Shown one piece after another: positions 1 to 10,754 of a DNA stretch of 64,000 nucleotides. How positions within the stretch are numbered: the first letter of the stretch is position 1; each line of letters opens with the position of its first letter. The DNA is from Cydia pomonella (taxonomy: Eukaryota > Arthropoda > Insecta > Lepidoptera > Tortricidae), in assembly GCF_033807575.1 (NCBI RefSeq), contig NC_084704.1:33023968-33087967 (forward strand), in the 5' to 3' direction. The position numbers and the translations under genes are program-made. Below the pieces are notes generated by a model that was not told the DNA's origin, did no database searches, and saw only the letters and a list, made by a program, of their open reading frames with translations.

Positions 1-517
1 CTGATTTAAGGTTCAAATTAGATTAAACTTTCAGGAAATGTTACTTGTCTTCAAATGAATCATCAAAGCTGGATTAATTGGAATATATTCGGCTTTTTTG
101 GGAAAACCTTGTAGATTGGTGCGGCCTGGAAAAGGGTTAAATATCAAATCTTATTAGATTCTAAAATCTTTTTTTTTTTCTTTTTTCTATTGATCAAAGG
201 CCAAATATATGCAAGCATCGTTTCGAGCGACGGCGCCATAACCTTTAGGTTGTGCCCAGTACGATGGCGCCACTTTTTTATATTTAACAAATGCACTTGA
301 CTTTGATCCTTATTATGTCACTAAAAGGATCAAAGTCAAATGGCGTTCTAAAAGTTTTAATCGTGTGTCGAAAAATGGCAGTAAATTTACGTGACTACAA
401 AGTTTTCTTTGACAATACACCTCTATACCACATTCTCTTTGGTTAGTTGAAGCGTAGGAACAATAGGTACCTACTCTAACTCATTTCATGCGGCAGATTT
501 TTTTTCTGGTTTTGATA
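1..517. other. Unassigned AT-rich sequence with a small hairpin
   Basis: No gene or recognised repeat is visible. The one structure is a short inverted repeat at 297-339, where a 14-base arm (ttgactttgatcct) is answered by its complement across a loop of about 15 bases. It may be a MITE remnant. Confidence 0.4.
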
Positions 518-519
518 TA

Positions 520-1639
520 CAGTGTGGAAAGAGAAGTCGGGCCCTGGAGGGAAACTATCTTAAATCCTTAAGCTGGCTTATTTTACTTAAAGGAGACATT
601 CCTTTATTTTTAAAAGGAAAAAGAACTGCATTCAAAGATTTTCTAAAACTTGCTTGCCTCGCCCAGGACTCGAACCAACTAAAATTAAAAAAACAAACAC
701 TCCCTATTTTATTATTACTAATCGATAGTATTATTATTCAGGATAAAATTTCTCTAACAAACATTTGGTCTTAAAAATAAAAATGATCGTTAAATCTAAC
801 ATTAACTTTATTTTACTATCAATTTGTTTCACTTAAATTAATTAACTGATACATTGTTCGAAATGAGCCCCCTCGTTCCGGCTACACAAAACTAGTCGCC
901 GTCGAAATTCATTTCTTGTAGCCTTCAGCAAAGTGTTGTGGTGTATGCCCCTAATAACATTTTCCACCGCAACCCTTAGCTCTTGAATGGTTTCATAAAT
1001 AACATTTTTACATGACCCCATAAAAAGAAGTCAGTCACGTCAAGTCTGGACTTCTTGCAGGCCATCTAATCGTCCCGCGTGTACCTGTCCAGGCATTGAA
1101 ATTTTCATTGACGTAAGCCCTAGCAATTCTTCTGTTGTGGGCAGGTACACCATTTTGTTGAAAAATGATATTATTTCGTTCCTCTTCAAGTAGAAGGTTT
1201 AATTGATTTTGTAGAAGCTCCAATATTTCAATGTATTTTGCTGCAATGTCCTTCGTAAATGTGCACCAAAACAACTATATTACTTTTGATTCCACACCAA
1301 ACATTAAACGAAAACCTGACCTGATTGTTCGTTTCACGAACACAGAATGGATAAGAGAACGTGTCTATTACTTGTTGAAAGTGAACAGTAACCAAATATT
1401 TGTTACAGAAGTGTTATCCTGAATAATAATACTATCGATTAGTATAATAAAATAGGGAGTGTTTGTTTTCTTAATTTTAGTTGGTTCGAGTCCCGGGCGT
1501 GGCTAGCGAGTTTTAGAAAATGTTTGAATGCAGTTTTGTTTCTTTTTAAAAATAAAGGAATGTCGCCTTTAAGTGAAATGAGCCAGCTTAAGGATTTAAG
1601 CTAGTTTCCCTACAGGGCCCGACTTATCTTTCCACACTG
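520..1639 (-). mobile_element. Decayed long-TIR Tc1/mariner-like transposon
   Basis: The ends are long inverted repeats: about 226 bases at 520-745 mirrored at 1415-1639, beginning cagtgtggaaagagaag. Both ends abut TA dinucleotides (518-519 and 1640-1641), as expected for TA target-site duplication in the IS630/Tc1/mariner superfamily. The interior holds only the C-terminal part of a transposase on the minus strand (about 1330 down to 848). The N-terminal DNA-binding region and first catalytic aspartate are absent, so the copy cannot be autonomous. Its terminal sequence differs from that of the intact element at 8288-10754, so the two are separate families of the same general type. Confidence 0.85.
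848..1330 (-). pseudogene. Transposase C-terminal remnant (DDD/E, IS630/Tc1/mariner type)
   Basis: This is the remnant of a DDE/D transposase that once cut and rejoined the ends of its own element. The minus strand reads NVWCGI near 1330, then changes frame, then QQNGVPAH, WPARSPDL, LDFFLWG and a C-terminal tail with RNEGAHFEQ. These match the order of motifs around the second and third catalytic residues of mariner-like transposases. The position normally held by the second aspartate is asparagine (QNG for QDG). The first catalytic motif (WSDE type) and the N-terminal helix-turn-helix domains are missing. At least one frame change near 1275 and the lost residue show the gene is dead. It lies entirely inside the long-TIR element at 520-1639. 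Confidence 0.8.
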
Positions 1640-1649
1640 TATATTACAT

Positions 1650-2196
1650 CATCAGCATTTCTAACGTGCGTTGTCGCTTTATTGCTACGCTCATGGGAGC
1701 CTGAGATCCGCTTTAGCAACTAATCTCAAGAATTACCGTAGGTATTAGTTTTACACGGTTGCGACTGCTGCCTCACCTTATGCCCTAACGGGTGCATGTT
1801 GGTAACCTAAGCTATAAATAAAACCTACTTTAAACGCATGTATGCAATAAATGATTTGAATATGAACCCAGAGGGGAAACTAAAGCCTTATTGGGATTAG
1901 TCCGGTTTCCTCACAATGTTTCCTTCACCGAAAAGCGACTGGTAAATATCAAATGATATAATTGTAATAAGTTCCGAAAAATTCAATGGTACGGTCACGT
2001 TTGAAAATATCGATACGAAAAATGTGCCAAAAATATGTATTCACAACTTTATTGCCCATCTGTTAAGGTAGTGTATACATATTTTTGGCACAATTTTCGT
2101 ATCGATGTTTTCAGACGTGACTGTACCAGTCGGGGTTCGAACCCGCGATCTCCGGATTGAAAGTCACAAGTTCGGACCGCTAGGCCACCAGCGCTT
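1650..2196 (-). mobile_element. tRNA-derived SINE (family B), split by a MITE
   Basis: Read on the minus strand from 2196, the head carries an A-box-like stretch (tggcctagcgg) and a B-box-like stretch (gggttcgaacccc), the internal RNA polymerase III promoter of a tRNA-derived SINE. The body continues to about 1650. A second, uninterrupted copy lies at 17843-18132. Here the body is broken at a TA by a 132-bp MITE (1992-2123); removing it restores the order seen in the other copy. Confidence 0.8.
1992..2123. mobile_element. 132-bp TA-flanked palindromic MITE, copy 1
   Basis: The arms start with cggtcacgtttgaaaatatc and end with the complement. Flanking TA dinucleotides sit at 1990-1991 and 2124-2125. 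A second copy of exactly the same length lies at 55012-55143. The TA target and lack of coding capacity fit a Tc1/mariner-type MITE. It has inserted into the SINE at 1650-2196. Confidence 0.88.
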
Positions 2197-2260
2197 ATGT
2201 ATAAAAACTCATTAATAGGTAACAAATAAAAAGTGTTAGTATACCTTCTTTTCTTTTTTT

Positions 2261-2410
2261 ATAAATAAATAAATAAATATTATAGGACATCATTACACAA
2301 ATTGACTAAGTCCCGAAGTAAGCTCCATAAGGCTTGTGTTGAGGGTACTTAGACATCGATATATATAATATACAAATATTTATAAATACTTAAATACATA
2401 GAAAACACCC
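2261..2410 (-). mobile_element. SINE family A, 3' half
   Basis: The minus strand carries the 3' part of the common SINE found complete at 7343-7614 and 43572-43850, including the motifs acacaagcctta and gacttagtcaatttgtgtaa, and ends in a TTTA-rich tail (here ataaataaataaataaata on the plus strand). The tRNA-like head is missing. Confidence 0.8.
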
Positions 2411-2415
2411 TAACT

Positions 2416-2532
2416 AAGCGCTGAGGGCCTCCGCGAACCACGTTCGAAGTATTGCCTCCCTGTCACACTTACGTACGAATTTACAAGTGCAACAAAGAGG
2501 CAACACGTCGAATGTGGTTGCCCTCAGCGCTT
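2416..2532. mobile_element. Foldback MITE of about 117 bp
   Basis: Imperfect inverted repeat with arms of about 50 bases. The left end aagcgctgagggc is complementary to the right end gccctcagcgctt, and an inner block (gcctcc / aaagaggc) also pairs. It lies between two minus-strand fragments of SINE family A. Confidence 0.7.
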
Positions 2533-2564
2533 TGTACGTCTATACGACTTGTTATTATCCTCAG

Positions 2565-2665
2565 TCAAAAAAATAAAAAAATAAAAAAATATCATAGGAC
2601 ATTATTACACAAATTGCCTAAGCCCTACAGTAAGCTCAATAAGGCTTGTGTTGTGTACTCTCTCT
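2565..2665 (-). mobile_element. SINE family A, second 3' fragment
   Basis: A second minus-strand copy of the SINE 3' end (tcataggacattattacaca, then caaggcttgtgttg complementarity) lies 150 bases from the first. Two independent truncated insertions or a local duplication would both explain it. Confidence 0.7.
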
Positions 2666-2934
2666 ACTTATTTTTCTATAGTTATATTTAGATTCCCGTT
2701 AAACCTTAAGACGGTAAAGCGTACGTCCCACGCTTAGCCCCAAGACTAGCTGTTCTTCATCCCCGCCTGTAGGAGACTGATACACAGCTAGTCGCTGTAC
2801 TTAAGGCCTCTGACATGGATAATTACTTCATAAATTTCCTTACGTATGGTCCTTAGTGTTTTATAGCAATTACTTGGTAAATAAATACGTTTAAAAGTTG
2901 GGCCCAGGAAAGTATATTTTTTATTTGATTTTCT

Positions 2935-3190
2935 ATTGACAGAAATTTATATAATTGTAAACCCATAAAACTATTAAATATGCTTACTTTCGGCGTTACC
3001 TTAAATTATTACTTTTCGATAGTTTTTATAGTTTAGATAGTTTAGATAGTCGCAATGCATGATTTATGTATCCATGCCAAATTACAGCTTTCTATCACGA
3101 TCACGGAGCAAAGCCGCCGACGAACAGACAGACGGACATGACGAAAACTATAAGGGTTTCTAGGTAACTACAAAACCCTTAAAGGCGCAT
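2935..3190 (+). repeat. Dispersed lepidopteran repeat with acagacagacggacatg motif
   Basis: The stretch contains acggagcaaagcc, acagacagacggacatg, then ctataagggtttctaggtaa and an accctt end. The same closing motif appears at 44178-44215 (attcctagttgactacggaa), and a related unit with acggacggacggacag lies at 19380-19515. Such sequences are widespread in moth genomes; the element class is not clear to me. Confidence 0.5.
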
Positions 3191-4025
3191 TGGTAAAGAA
3201 CAATTGTTTCTAGCCAACGCTTATTATGTTCATTTTATTTTTCGTGACGGTTAAATAATTATTTTAAATACATTTTCAACCATACTACAAAAATTGAGGA
3301 GCGTAAAAATCAACAAATCACCCGATAATAGGTAGCTCGCAATTCTCAAGTTTACCTGTAAAGTGAAGGCTCCGGAAACATAAATTCACCGAATCGTTCA
3401 TAGTCGGATTTTATCGTTATCCGTTCGGAGCAGACGATCATTATTTCTTGCACTCGCTGGAGTTTGTTCCAAATCGACGTTTGGAAGGAGTTTATAACAA
3501 AATCTGGGGGGCGAAAACAGGCGACATAACGAAGGGAAAGAATTATTTGGAAGTAAATGACTTAGAAATGTGTACAAAGGTGCGCCGCAAGACGGGCTGC
3601 GGCTCTGAGCCCATCACCCCGGCGCCGCCTATTTCATGTACGGGGATTTCGCTCGTTCATTCACCTTAAATCGACGCCATTTCCCGAGCAAAAGGCAAAA
3701 TAGAGCACTGCTGAAAAAGACTTTTCGATAGAACGATCCCATCAAAATCTTCAATATCCATTTACGACGGAATCAGAGCGGATTATGCGCTACGCAAAAC
3801 CCTTTAATCCGGGCTAAAGGCTATTTTAACATTGCGCAGAATTTGGCTGAACTAGATCACCGCTTATATATTTTCCTATCCATTTTCCAATTATATGGGT
3901 CGGAGTAGGGCGAAAGGTCAGTACGAATGTTGACGTAACGCCACATTAAGACTAATTTATTGAGATCCTAAGTATGATAAAATATCAGACTGGCTTCTGC
4001 CTAAATATATCTTGATATGTTATGT
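3190..4025. other. Unassigned; includes a GC-richer island
   Basis: No gene is recognised. From about 3360 to 3920 base composition becomes more balanced and no motif recurs elsewhere in the window, so it may be single-copy sequence. A 73-codon open frame at 3448-3669 has no recognisable domain and is probably chance. Confidence 0.35.
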
Positions 4026-4026
4026 T

Positions 4027-4260
4027 CATTTGATTTCATTTCATTTCATTTCATTTATTGCAGAACCATCATGGTTACATTAAGGTGTTAAGATGTATTA
4101 AGTGCATGCATGGTTACCGTGTCAGGGCATAGCAACATTATTGATATTCTAAAAACCAATTACTACAATAAATACATAGTCAAACACAAAATAGCATTCA
4201 CGTAATACTAGGAATTCCTTAGAATTAAAATAAAGCAATAATAGTATAATTATTAATTAA
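4027..4260 (-). mobile_element. LINE 3' end fragment
   Basis: A (tttca)n run at 4030-4057 is followed by tttattgcagaaccatcatg. In moths a TTTATT motif right after a short tandem repeat marks the 3' end of a LINE lying on the opposite strand. No coding remnant is visible, so the copy is 5'-truncated to its untranslated tail. Confidence 0.55.
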
Positions 4261-5625
4261 ATTAATTAATGTTAGAAGGAAGGCGGTCATTATTGTCAAA
4301 AGGTAACATCTTGTGAAGTTCCTATGTTCCCATAACTGTGATTGTTTTTACTTACAATAGAGTTTATTTTAATCATTGTGTTTCACAATCTTTCTTCTTC
4401 GAAAACAATAATAATATACGCGCAATAAAAGTTTACCTTTACCTACGTAGACTCCAAAATGTTCTTACAAGGGACTCCTTGATTTTGCGGGATTATGATT
4501 CAGAATCTGACTATTCCAAAATAATTTATTTTGAGTACTTATGTGTGAGCCGGCTCTTCCACATTAACATACACTCGGACCGTTTATAGTTCGTGTCATC
4601 CACGATGACGCGCAGATGTATCAAATCTAACCTTAATAACATGACATTACGACTCAAGGCACGCATCGTCAATGTCACGATATATAGATGCTTATCCCTT
4701 CAATTACAAACAGAGAATATGAAAATAAAACAAACAATTAATTAATTTAAAACGTGGAAGATTACAAAACGGTTTGCAATAATAATAATAATATCCGATA
4801 GGGTAGCCACCCAATAGACCGGCAATATTTAGTCCGTCAGTTTCACTTGGTAGGTTTAGACTCCATCACTTATTAACTCTCAATATTCCTTACGTATTGG
4901 CGGGGGCTGCTTCGGCTTGCGTCTTATGACACGGGCATAGACAGCACCCGCCCTACCATCACGTGTGATGCGGAAGGGTCCTGGATCTTCTCCCAGACTG
5001 CCCCTCCCCCCCCATACAGTCCTATCGCTCTGCCCATAAGTGATATGGAGCCCAACTCAGGTTGAAAAACAAAAAAAATTCGGTGCATGCCTACATTTAA
5101 GTTTTGAAAGTGCATGTGCCTCAGAAATAAGTAGGACACCATTGTTCCGTGTACTGGAAATAATCGAAATAAACAATAATACTGTCCATATTATTAAAGT
5201 TCATTTCTCCTTAAGCTAGCAATACTCCTTGATTGCATTGAGCGACATCATGTCCTTCAGCGACGGGCCAAGAAAATCACCACTAGTGGAATACTTATTA
5301 TGTTTTGTATTCACATGGGCACAATAAGTCTTCTTTATTATAATAGGGCAAGGCTTTCCCGATATCTTACAAATCCGACATAATTAATACCATGAAAAAC
5401 GTTGCCCGATTTCATAACCATCCTACGAGATATTAAGTACGTACCTAGAGGATACGAGAAAATATACGTTTTATTATTACTTCAGTGGCAATATTGTAGT
5501 GTACCCACCAAATATTGTGAGATAATATTTGCCGCCGACCCACGCTGTGGCTTTGTTGATACTTTCCATACCCACTTCTACTTGGATGTATGTCGTATCG
5601 ATTCGTAGAATAATTAATTTTGATC
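4260..5625. other. Unassigned sequence
   Basis: No gene or element is recognised. There is an AAT-type microsatellite near 4778-4794 and a C-rich run at 5005-5015. The short open frames here have no recognisable domain. Confidence 0.35.
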
Positions 5626-5627
5626 TC

Positions 5628-5716
5628 GGATGGTAAGTACGGTAAAGGAATTTAATTTCAGTACCATTTCGTACCTAGTCATAGTGACAAAAGTATGAGG
5701 TCCTTAGCGACGTTTG
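5628..5716 (+). repeat. Dispersed repeat, paired with 57195-57280
   Basis: The block with ggaatttaatttcagtacca, ttcgtacct, agtgaca and gtccttagcga recurs in the same order at 57195-57280 (gaatttcagtatcatttcgt, cagtgataata, ccttagcaac). It is a low-copy dispersed repeat of unknown class. Confidence 0.55.
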
Positions 5717-5905
5717 ACGACCGGTCTGGCCTAGTGGGTATGAAGCCGATGGTCCTGGGGTCGAATTCCGGTAAGGACATTTATTTGTGTGATGAGAACA
5801 GTTATTTGTTCCTGAGGATGTTTTCTATGTATGTATTTAAGAATTTGTATATTGCAATATTAAATATTGTAATATACAAATTTTATTTATTTTATTTTTT
5901 ATATT
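5717..5905 (+). mobile_element. SINE family A, internally deleted copy
   Basis: Begins gacgaccggtctggcctagt, with the A box tggcctagtgg and a degraded B box (ggtcgaattcc). Part of the tRNA-like head is deleted (gtgggtatgaagcc, where full copies carry gtgggtagtgaccctgcctatgaagcc), and the 3' half is replaced by a TA-rich palindromic stretch (about 5846-5880). Confidence 0.75.
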
Positions 5906-7342
5906 TGTCACTGTGACAAGGTGAATGGACACAATCTCCGAAGCAGGGATGTCAGTCGCCCTCACCGCCTTCAGCTGTGAGGACCTGCACTCCGGTCGAG
6001 CCGAGAAGAGCGTGAAGGCACCCAGTATACTCATCCCTATCCCGGTTGTGCCGACGTGTTTGAGACGCGTGAGACCCGTGGCACTTACCAGCAACCCCTT
6101 AGGTGATACCGATCCCGTCTCGCGGTTAGCTTAGCGACCGCACCGCCCCATCACAACACCTATTCGACCCCGCACCGCGTGTATAGCCTAGAACGTTAAG
6201 TAATCTAGTTCTCAATAAACCGACATCAAAGCCCACTGGTTTGTATTACAGAATAAACATGTGTATCTTTGAGTCACCCTGTGTCCTCTCTCTCCTCTGA
6301 TTTAACTAGGAAACGCTTGCTCCTGACGGAAACAAGGGAGTTGTATGAGGCCACGCCCGCCTCGGCGAACATGACCTCATCACAATATTATAAAAGCTCT
6401 GCTGTTCATGACATTTATTTAGGTGTTAATCTGACCCTCCAATAGTGACCAACACTTGTATAATCATACATAGTTCAAAGGAGACAGACACATCAGTTAT
6501 GTTTAAGTAGACAGTAGCCCTCCATAACGATCCAACTCAACAATAGTCCGTAAAACTAAATGGCCCGTAAAGCGGTCTCGATTAAAACTGTCGTCTGTAT
6601 GGATAAGGCCAGTTTTACTAAGCCAAGTCAACTTTTAATGAGTTTACGAGTGGCGCCAACAGGCAGGTCCCCAGCGTCACATATAACCTCATTAATTCCA
6701 TTGTAGCCTTGCATGTTAAATGGCTTACTATTAGGGCCGGGGAATTATTTGTAGCGACTGTGGAAATAGTGCTGCAGGTAGAAGTTAAGTTGTTAGTTTA
6801 GACTTGGAATGTAACAGTTTTGGAATAGATAATGGGAGAATTGTTGTTAGATATGCTGAACAAAATGTAAAGTTTCTTACTTCCTTTTACTCGTATTATA
6901 ATGCTTAGATAGTTATTTGTTTCCTGATGTTTTCAATGTAGCTGCGATATGTCTGATGGCTCTGATGATGATGATGATGCTTAGTATGACCTTTATTCAC
7001 CCCGTAAATTATTGCAGGTGACTAAAAAAAACATTCTATGCTGACATCTGTTTTGTGTACCTACCTACACACATCCACTTACTTTTTATTTTAAATGTTC
7101 CCGTCTCAAGAACCGGCTTTTTATAAACTAAAAAAAGTTCGCTAACTTTCTTGTAACTACATTGATCAACAGTGGTTTTCCTACTTCTGATAATTTTAGT
7201 AATTAATTTTAGGTTCCATAACTAACGGGTTACAACAAAAAAATGAGAATGATTTTCTGTAAACTTATAAACAAAACTATCTACATAAAATAAAATAATA
7301 AATGGTGTACATAATAAATGTTGTAGTCTTTCTCTAATGGTT
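5906..7342. other. Unassigned; possible retroelement debris in the first part
   Basis: From 5925 to about 6270 the sequence is GC-richer and ends with caataaaccgacatcaaagc, which resembles the polyadenylation region of an LTR, but no terminal repeat or coding motif confirms that. From 6300 to 7342 nothing is recognised apart from a (gat)n run near 6964-6978. Confidence 0.3.
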
Positions 7343-7614
7343 TGATGACCGGTCTGGCCTAGTGGGTAGTGACCCTGCCTATGAAGCCGATGGTCCCGGG
7401 TTCAAATCCTGGTAAGGGCATTTATTCGTGTGATGAACATGGATATTTGTTCCTGAGTTTATGGGTATTTTCTATGTATTTAAGTGTTTATAAATATTTA
7501 TATATTATATATATCATTGTCTAAGTACCCTCAACACAAGCCTTATTGAGCTTACTGTGGGACTTAGTCAATTTGTGTAATAATGTCCTATAATATTTAT
7601 TTATTATTTATTTA
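7343..7614 (+). mobile_element. SINE family A, full-length copy
   Basis: tRNA-derived SINE. The A box (tggcctagtgg) and B box (gggttcaaatcc) of an internal polymerase III promoter are intact. The body runs through gggtattttctatgtattta and acacaagccttattgagc, and the 3' end is a TTTATTTATT-type tail. It resembles the HaSE group of SINEs known from Helicoverpa; that name is a match by memory only. Confidence 0.88.
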
Positions 7615-8204
7615 ATGCTAAAAAAACGAAATATAAAAATTGTTCTACAAAAGAAATATAATGAACAGAAGATTTGTATGTAACACTTCTACTTGATCTA
7701 TTTTTTGTAATTACAATTTCTAGCAACGAATACTAGGACATTAAACGTGAATGTCATTTTAAAATGAGAAAGTAACTTCTATTGTTTAGCGGTAAGTTCG
7801 TACGACTCCTAACTACGAACTCCGATATTTTAAAGACGTCAAATACAAGTGTTGCAGAAGGTGCAGGGCGTTGTCCGGGACGGGATATAAATCTGGCGCG
7901 GGCTGGCGCGTGAACAGTTCTGTCGGAGACCGCTTATGACATTCGATTAGGAGCCGCGGGAAATATACGGCAGTTACAGTTATGAGCGCGGACTACAAAT
8001 CAAAGTGCGGGGAACAGATCCGAAACAGGGGGCCTCCCGCGAAAATCGAAATTTGCAATTTACGGGGATTTTTCTCTTTTACTCCCACTAAGACGTAATA
8101 AGAGTGACGGAGAAAAATGCCCGCAATTGACGAACTTCTATTTTCGCGGTTATAGCCCAGATACGCGCGGCCGAATGTAGTGCGTGGTGGTTAAGACGAA
8201 AGAG
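7615..8204. other. Unassigned; GC-richer island at about 7790-8190
   Basis: The block has balanced composition and no copy elsewhere in the window, in contrast to the repeats on both sides. No open frame, splice pattern or known motif identifies a gene. A conserved non-coding element is one possibility. Confidence 0.3.
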
Positions 8205-8287
8205 GACAACCGCTTCTCTATACTAACGTAGTCCCCATTTACCTCGCTGGATATTGACATAATTTTTTTTTAAATCTGATGTATATA

Positions 8288-10754
8288 CAACGTGTCCCAA
8301 AACTCAACGATAAGCCGGCACCATAGGATGGAGCTGCTTATGATTAGTCGAGAAAAAATAAGGAAAAAAATATATCTCAATTATTTTAGAAATTACAGAA
8401 AAAAAATGAAATTCATCGAAAATCGACATCCCTAATGGTATTTTTAACGACCATGTCACAAATATTCAAATATTACTTTTTTTTTTTTGTTTTTGGAAAC
8501 TTAAGTAGCCCTGCTATCTAACACAGTTCTTAAAAATACCATAATACATGTAGTTTTTACACAAAAAATAATCAAAATTCATTTTGTTCCTACAATTTTG
8601 AAAGATTTTTTCTTACAGTCCACTTTCAATCATCATGGTGTAAAAAAATAGTATCGACACCACTATGGCAATTATTTTCAAAAGTTGACGCAACTAACCA
8701 AGATTCCAAAATGGTATAATACTTTAGGAAACCTAGTCACAAAAAAAAACAACGAATTTTTAAACAAGTATCGACATTATTTAATGTTGGCGGTAATCAC
8801 TTTTACTGTACCCAAAAAAGGATTTTTGTTGTTGAAAAATGTTGAATAAATGCAAAGAAATGGTACAATTTTTTTTCCTTTTTTTTAAATTCATTTACTA
8901 TATTATTAATACTACAGTAAATGTTCAAATTGCCTGCCACCGGCATTAATACAGACATGACATCGCCTTAGAAATGATCGTTTTATCCGTCGTGCATATC
9001 TTCTACCATTGATATGATCCGCAGCTTGTGTGATTTTTTGGCGAAGCTCGTCCAATGTTGCTATGGGTTTTGAGTAGATTTTGTCTTTAAGACAGCCCCA
9101 GTAGAAGAAGTCCAGGGGGTTCAGGTCGGGCGAACGGGGTGGCCACAAGATAGGACCAAGTCGCCCGATCCAACGCCCTGGATACTCTTGGTTTAAGTAT
9201 TCTCGCACTGCACGGGCATAGTGAGCTGGGCAACCATCATTTTGAAACCACATGTTTTGTAAATCACGTAAAGGCACGTCTTCTAATAATTCAGGCAAGT
9301 CGTTTTGTAAAAAGGTCAAATAGCCATCACCATTAAGGTTTCCTTGTAACTCAAAGGGTCCAATTACATTTCCATTTAAGATGCCCGTCCATAAGTTAAC
9401 CTTGAATTGATACTGAGATTTGTCTTCTCTCATCAAGTGCGGATTTTCATTGCTCCAACTATGTAAGTTGTGTAGATTTGAATAGCCATCTTTCTTGCAG
9501 GTTGATTCATCCGACCATAGAACTTTGTCTAAGAATTGGGGATCTTCCCTGTGCTTTTGCAGCATCGCACGGCAAAATGCGACCCGATGTGGATAGTCCC
9601 GCGGTAGTAACGTCTGCACACGCCTGTAGTGATATGGGTGAAGTCTGTGACGTTTTAGAATTCGATGTGCAGAACTTTTTGGTATTCCCGTAGCTAGTTC
9701 TATGGCACGTACCGAGGTAGTTGAATCGTTTTCTATTTCATTGAGAACTTCTTCATCGCGTTCCAATCTAGGTCTTCCAGTGTGTCTCCTGTCAAATGGT
9801 AAACGACCTTCCGCAAAGGCTTGATGTACATTAATAAACACTCGATAATCCGGATGTCTTTGAACATTTGGGTACCTTTCTCGATACAATCTGCTAGCAG
9901 CGTTAGCATTGCATCGGCATTCTCCATAAATGAGATGCATATTAGCGTATTCCAACGGTGTGTACGGTAGCGGCATGATAAACGCTAAACAATCCAGAAT
10001 ACGGAAAAAGTCCAATACACAAAACACAATCACAGTCCAAAATAATGCCAGGTCAGTACAGTTTGCAGATCACCAGTCCAAAAAGCAAAGCCAAGAGTTG
10101 TTAGTATGAGAGCCACATCAATTAATACGGAACGGTGCACAGCGAACAAAGGATCAGAGTGTACTGACTTGAAAATTGTATTAACTACCCACATTTTCCA
10201 TTGAAATTTTAAAACTTGCAACAACAACCCTTTTCAAAAGTGATTAATATCAACATTTAAAAATGTCGGTTCTTGTTTAAAAATTCGTTGTTTTTTGTTG
10301 TGACTAGGTTTCCCAAAGTATTATACCATTTTGGAATCTTGGTTAGTTGCGTCAACTTTTGAAAATAATTGCCATAGTGGTGTCGATACTATTTTTTTAC
10401 ACCATGATGATTGAAAGTGGACTGTAAGAAACAATCTTTCAAAATTGTAGGGACAAAATGAATTTTGATTATTTTTTGTGTAAAAACTACATGTATTTTG
10501 GTATTTTTAAGAACTGTGTTAGATAGCAGGGCTACTGAAGTTTCCAAAAACAAAATAAAAAACAGTAATATTTGAATATTTGTAGACATGGTCGTTAAAA
10601 ATACCATTAGAGATGTCGATTTTCAATGAATTTCATTTTTTTTCTGTAATTTCTAAAATAATTGAGATATATTTTTTTCCTTATTTTTTCTCGACTAATC
10701 ATAAGCAGCTCCATCCTCTGGTGCCGGCTTATCGTTGAGTTTTGGGACACGTTG
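8288..10754 (-). mobile_element. Apparently complete long-TIR DDD transposon, 2467 bp
   Basis: Inverted repeats of about 500 bases (8288 to about 8790, and about 10250 to 10754) begin caacgtgtcccaaaactcaa. They are flanked by TA (8286-8287 and 10755-10756), the target duplication of the IS630/Tc1/mariner superfamily. One uninterrupted transposase gene lies between them on the minus strand. Very long TIRs are not typical of classical mariner elements, whose TIRs are usually tens of bases. Arm identity looks high by eye, with scattered substitutions and small indels. Confidence 0.92.
8912..9976 (-). CDS. DDD transposase, IS630/Tc1/mariner superfamily
   Basis: This enzyme would bind the terminal repeats of its own element in the nucleus, excise it and insert it at TA. 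The open frame extends up to 10033 (373 codons), but the methionine at 9976 (MPLPYTPLEY) is the likelier start because the 19 residues before it lie outside the conserved region; this gives 354 residues. Numbered on the 373-residue frame, a helix-turn-helix region covers about 25-135, including a GRPR motif near 86-89. The catalytic residues are D175 (LWSDES), D266 (QNDGCPAH) and D303 (WPPRSPDLNP). There are 36 residues between the last two, compared with 34 in mariner. No stop or frameshift interrupts it, so it may be functional. The spacing and long TIRs suggest a lineage outside classical mariner, but the family assignment is my inference. Confidence 0.9.
   Translation of the reverse strand: MPLPYTPLEYANMHLIYGECRCNANAASRLYRERYPNVQRHPDYRVFINVHQAFAEGRLPFDRRHTGRPRLERDEEVLNEIENDSTTSVRAIELATGIPKSSAHRILKRHRLHPYHYRRVQTLLPRDYPHRVAFCRAMLQKHREDPQFLDKVLWSDESTCKKDGYSNLHNLHSWSNENPHLMREDKSQYQFKVNLWTGILNGNVIGPFELQGNLNGDGYLTFLQNDLPELLEDVPLRDLQNMWFQNDGCPAHYARAVREYLNQEYPGRWIGRLGPILWPPRSPDLNPLDFFYWGCLKDKIYSKPIATLDELRQKITQAADHINGRRYARRIKRSFLRRCHVCINAGGRQFEHLL

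Noticed and set aside
660..690. B-box-like sequence in the TIR of the 520-1639 element
   Set aside because: A ggttcgagtcc-like motif occurs in both arms but has no A box at the proper distance, so it is probably chance.
6070..6270. Possible LTR with polyadenylation-like signal
   Set aside because: No matching second repeat, primer-binding site or coding motif is visible.
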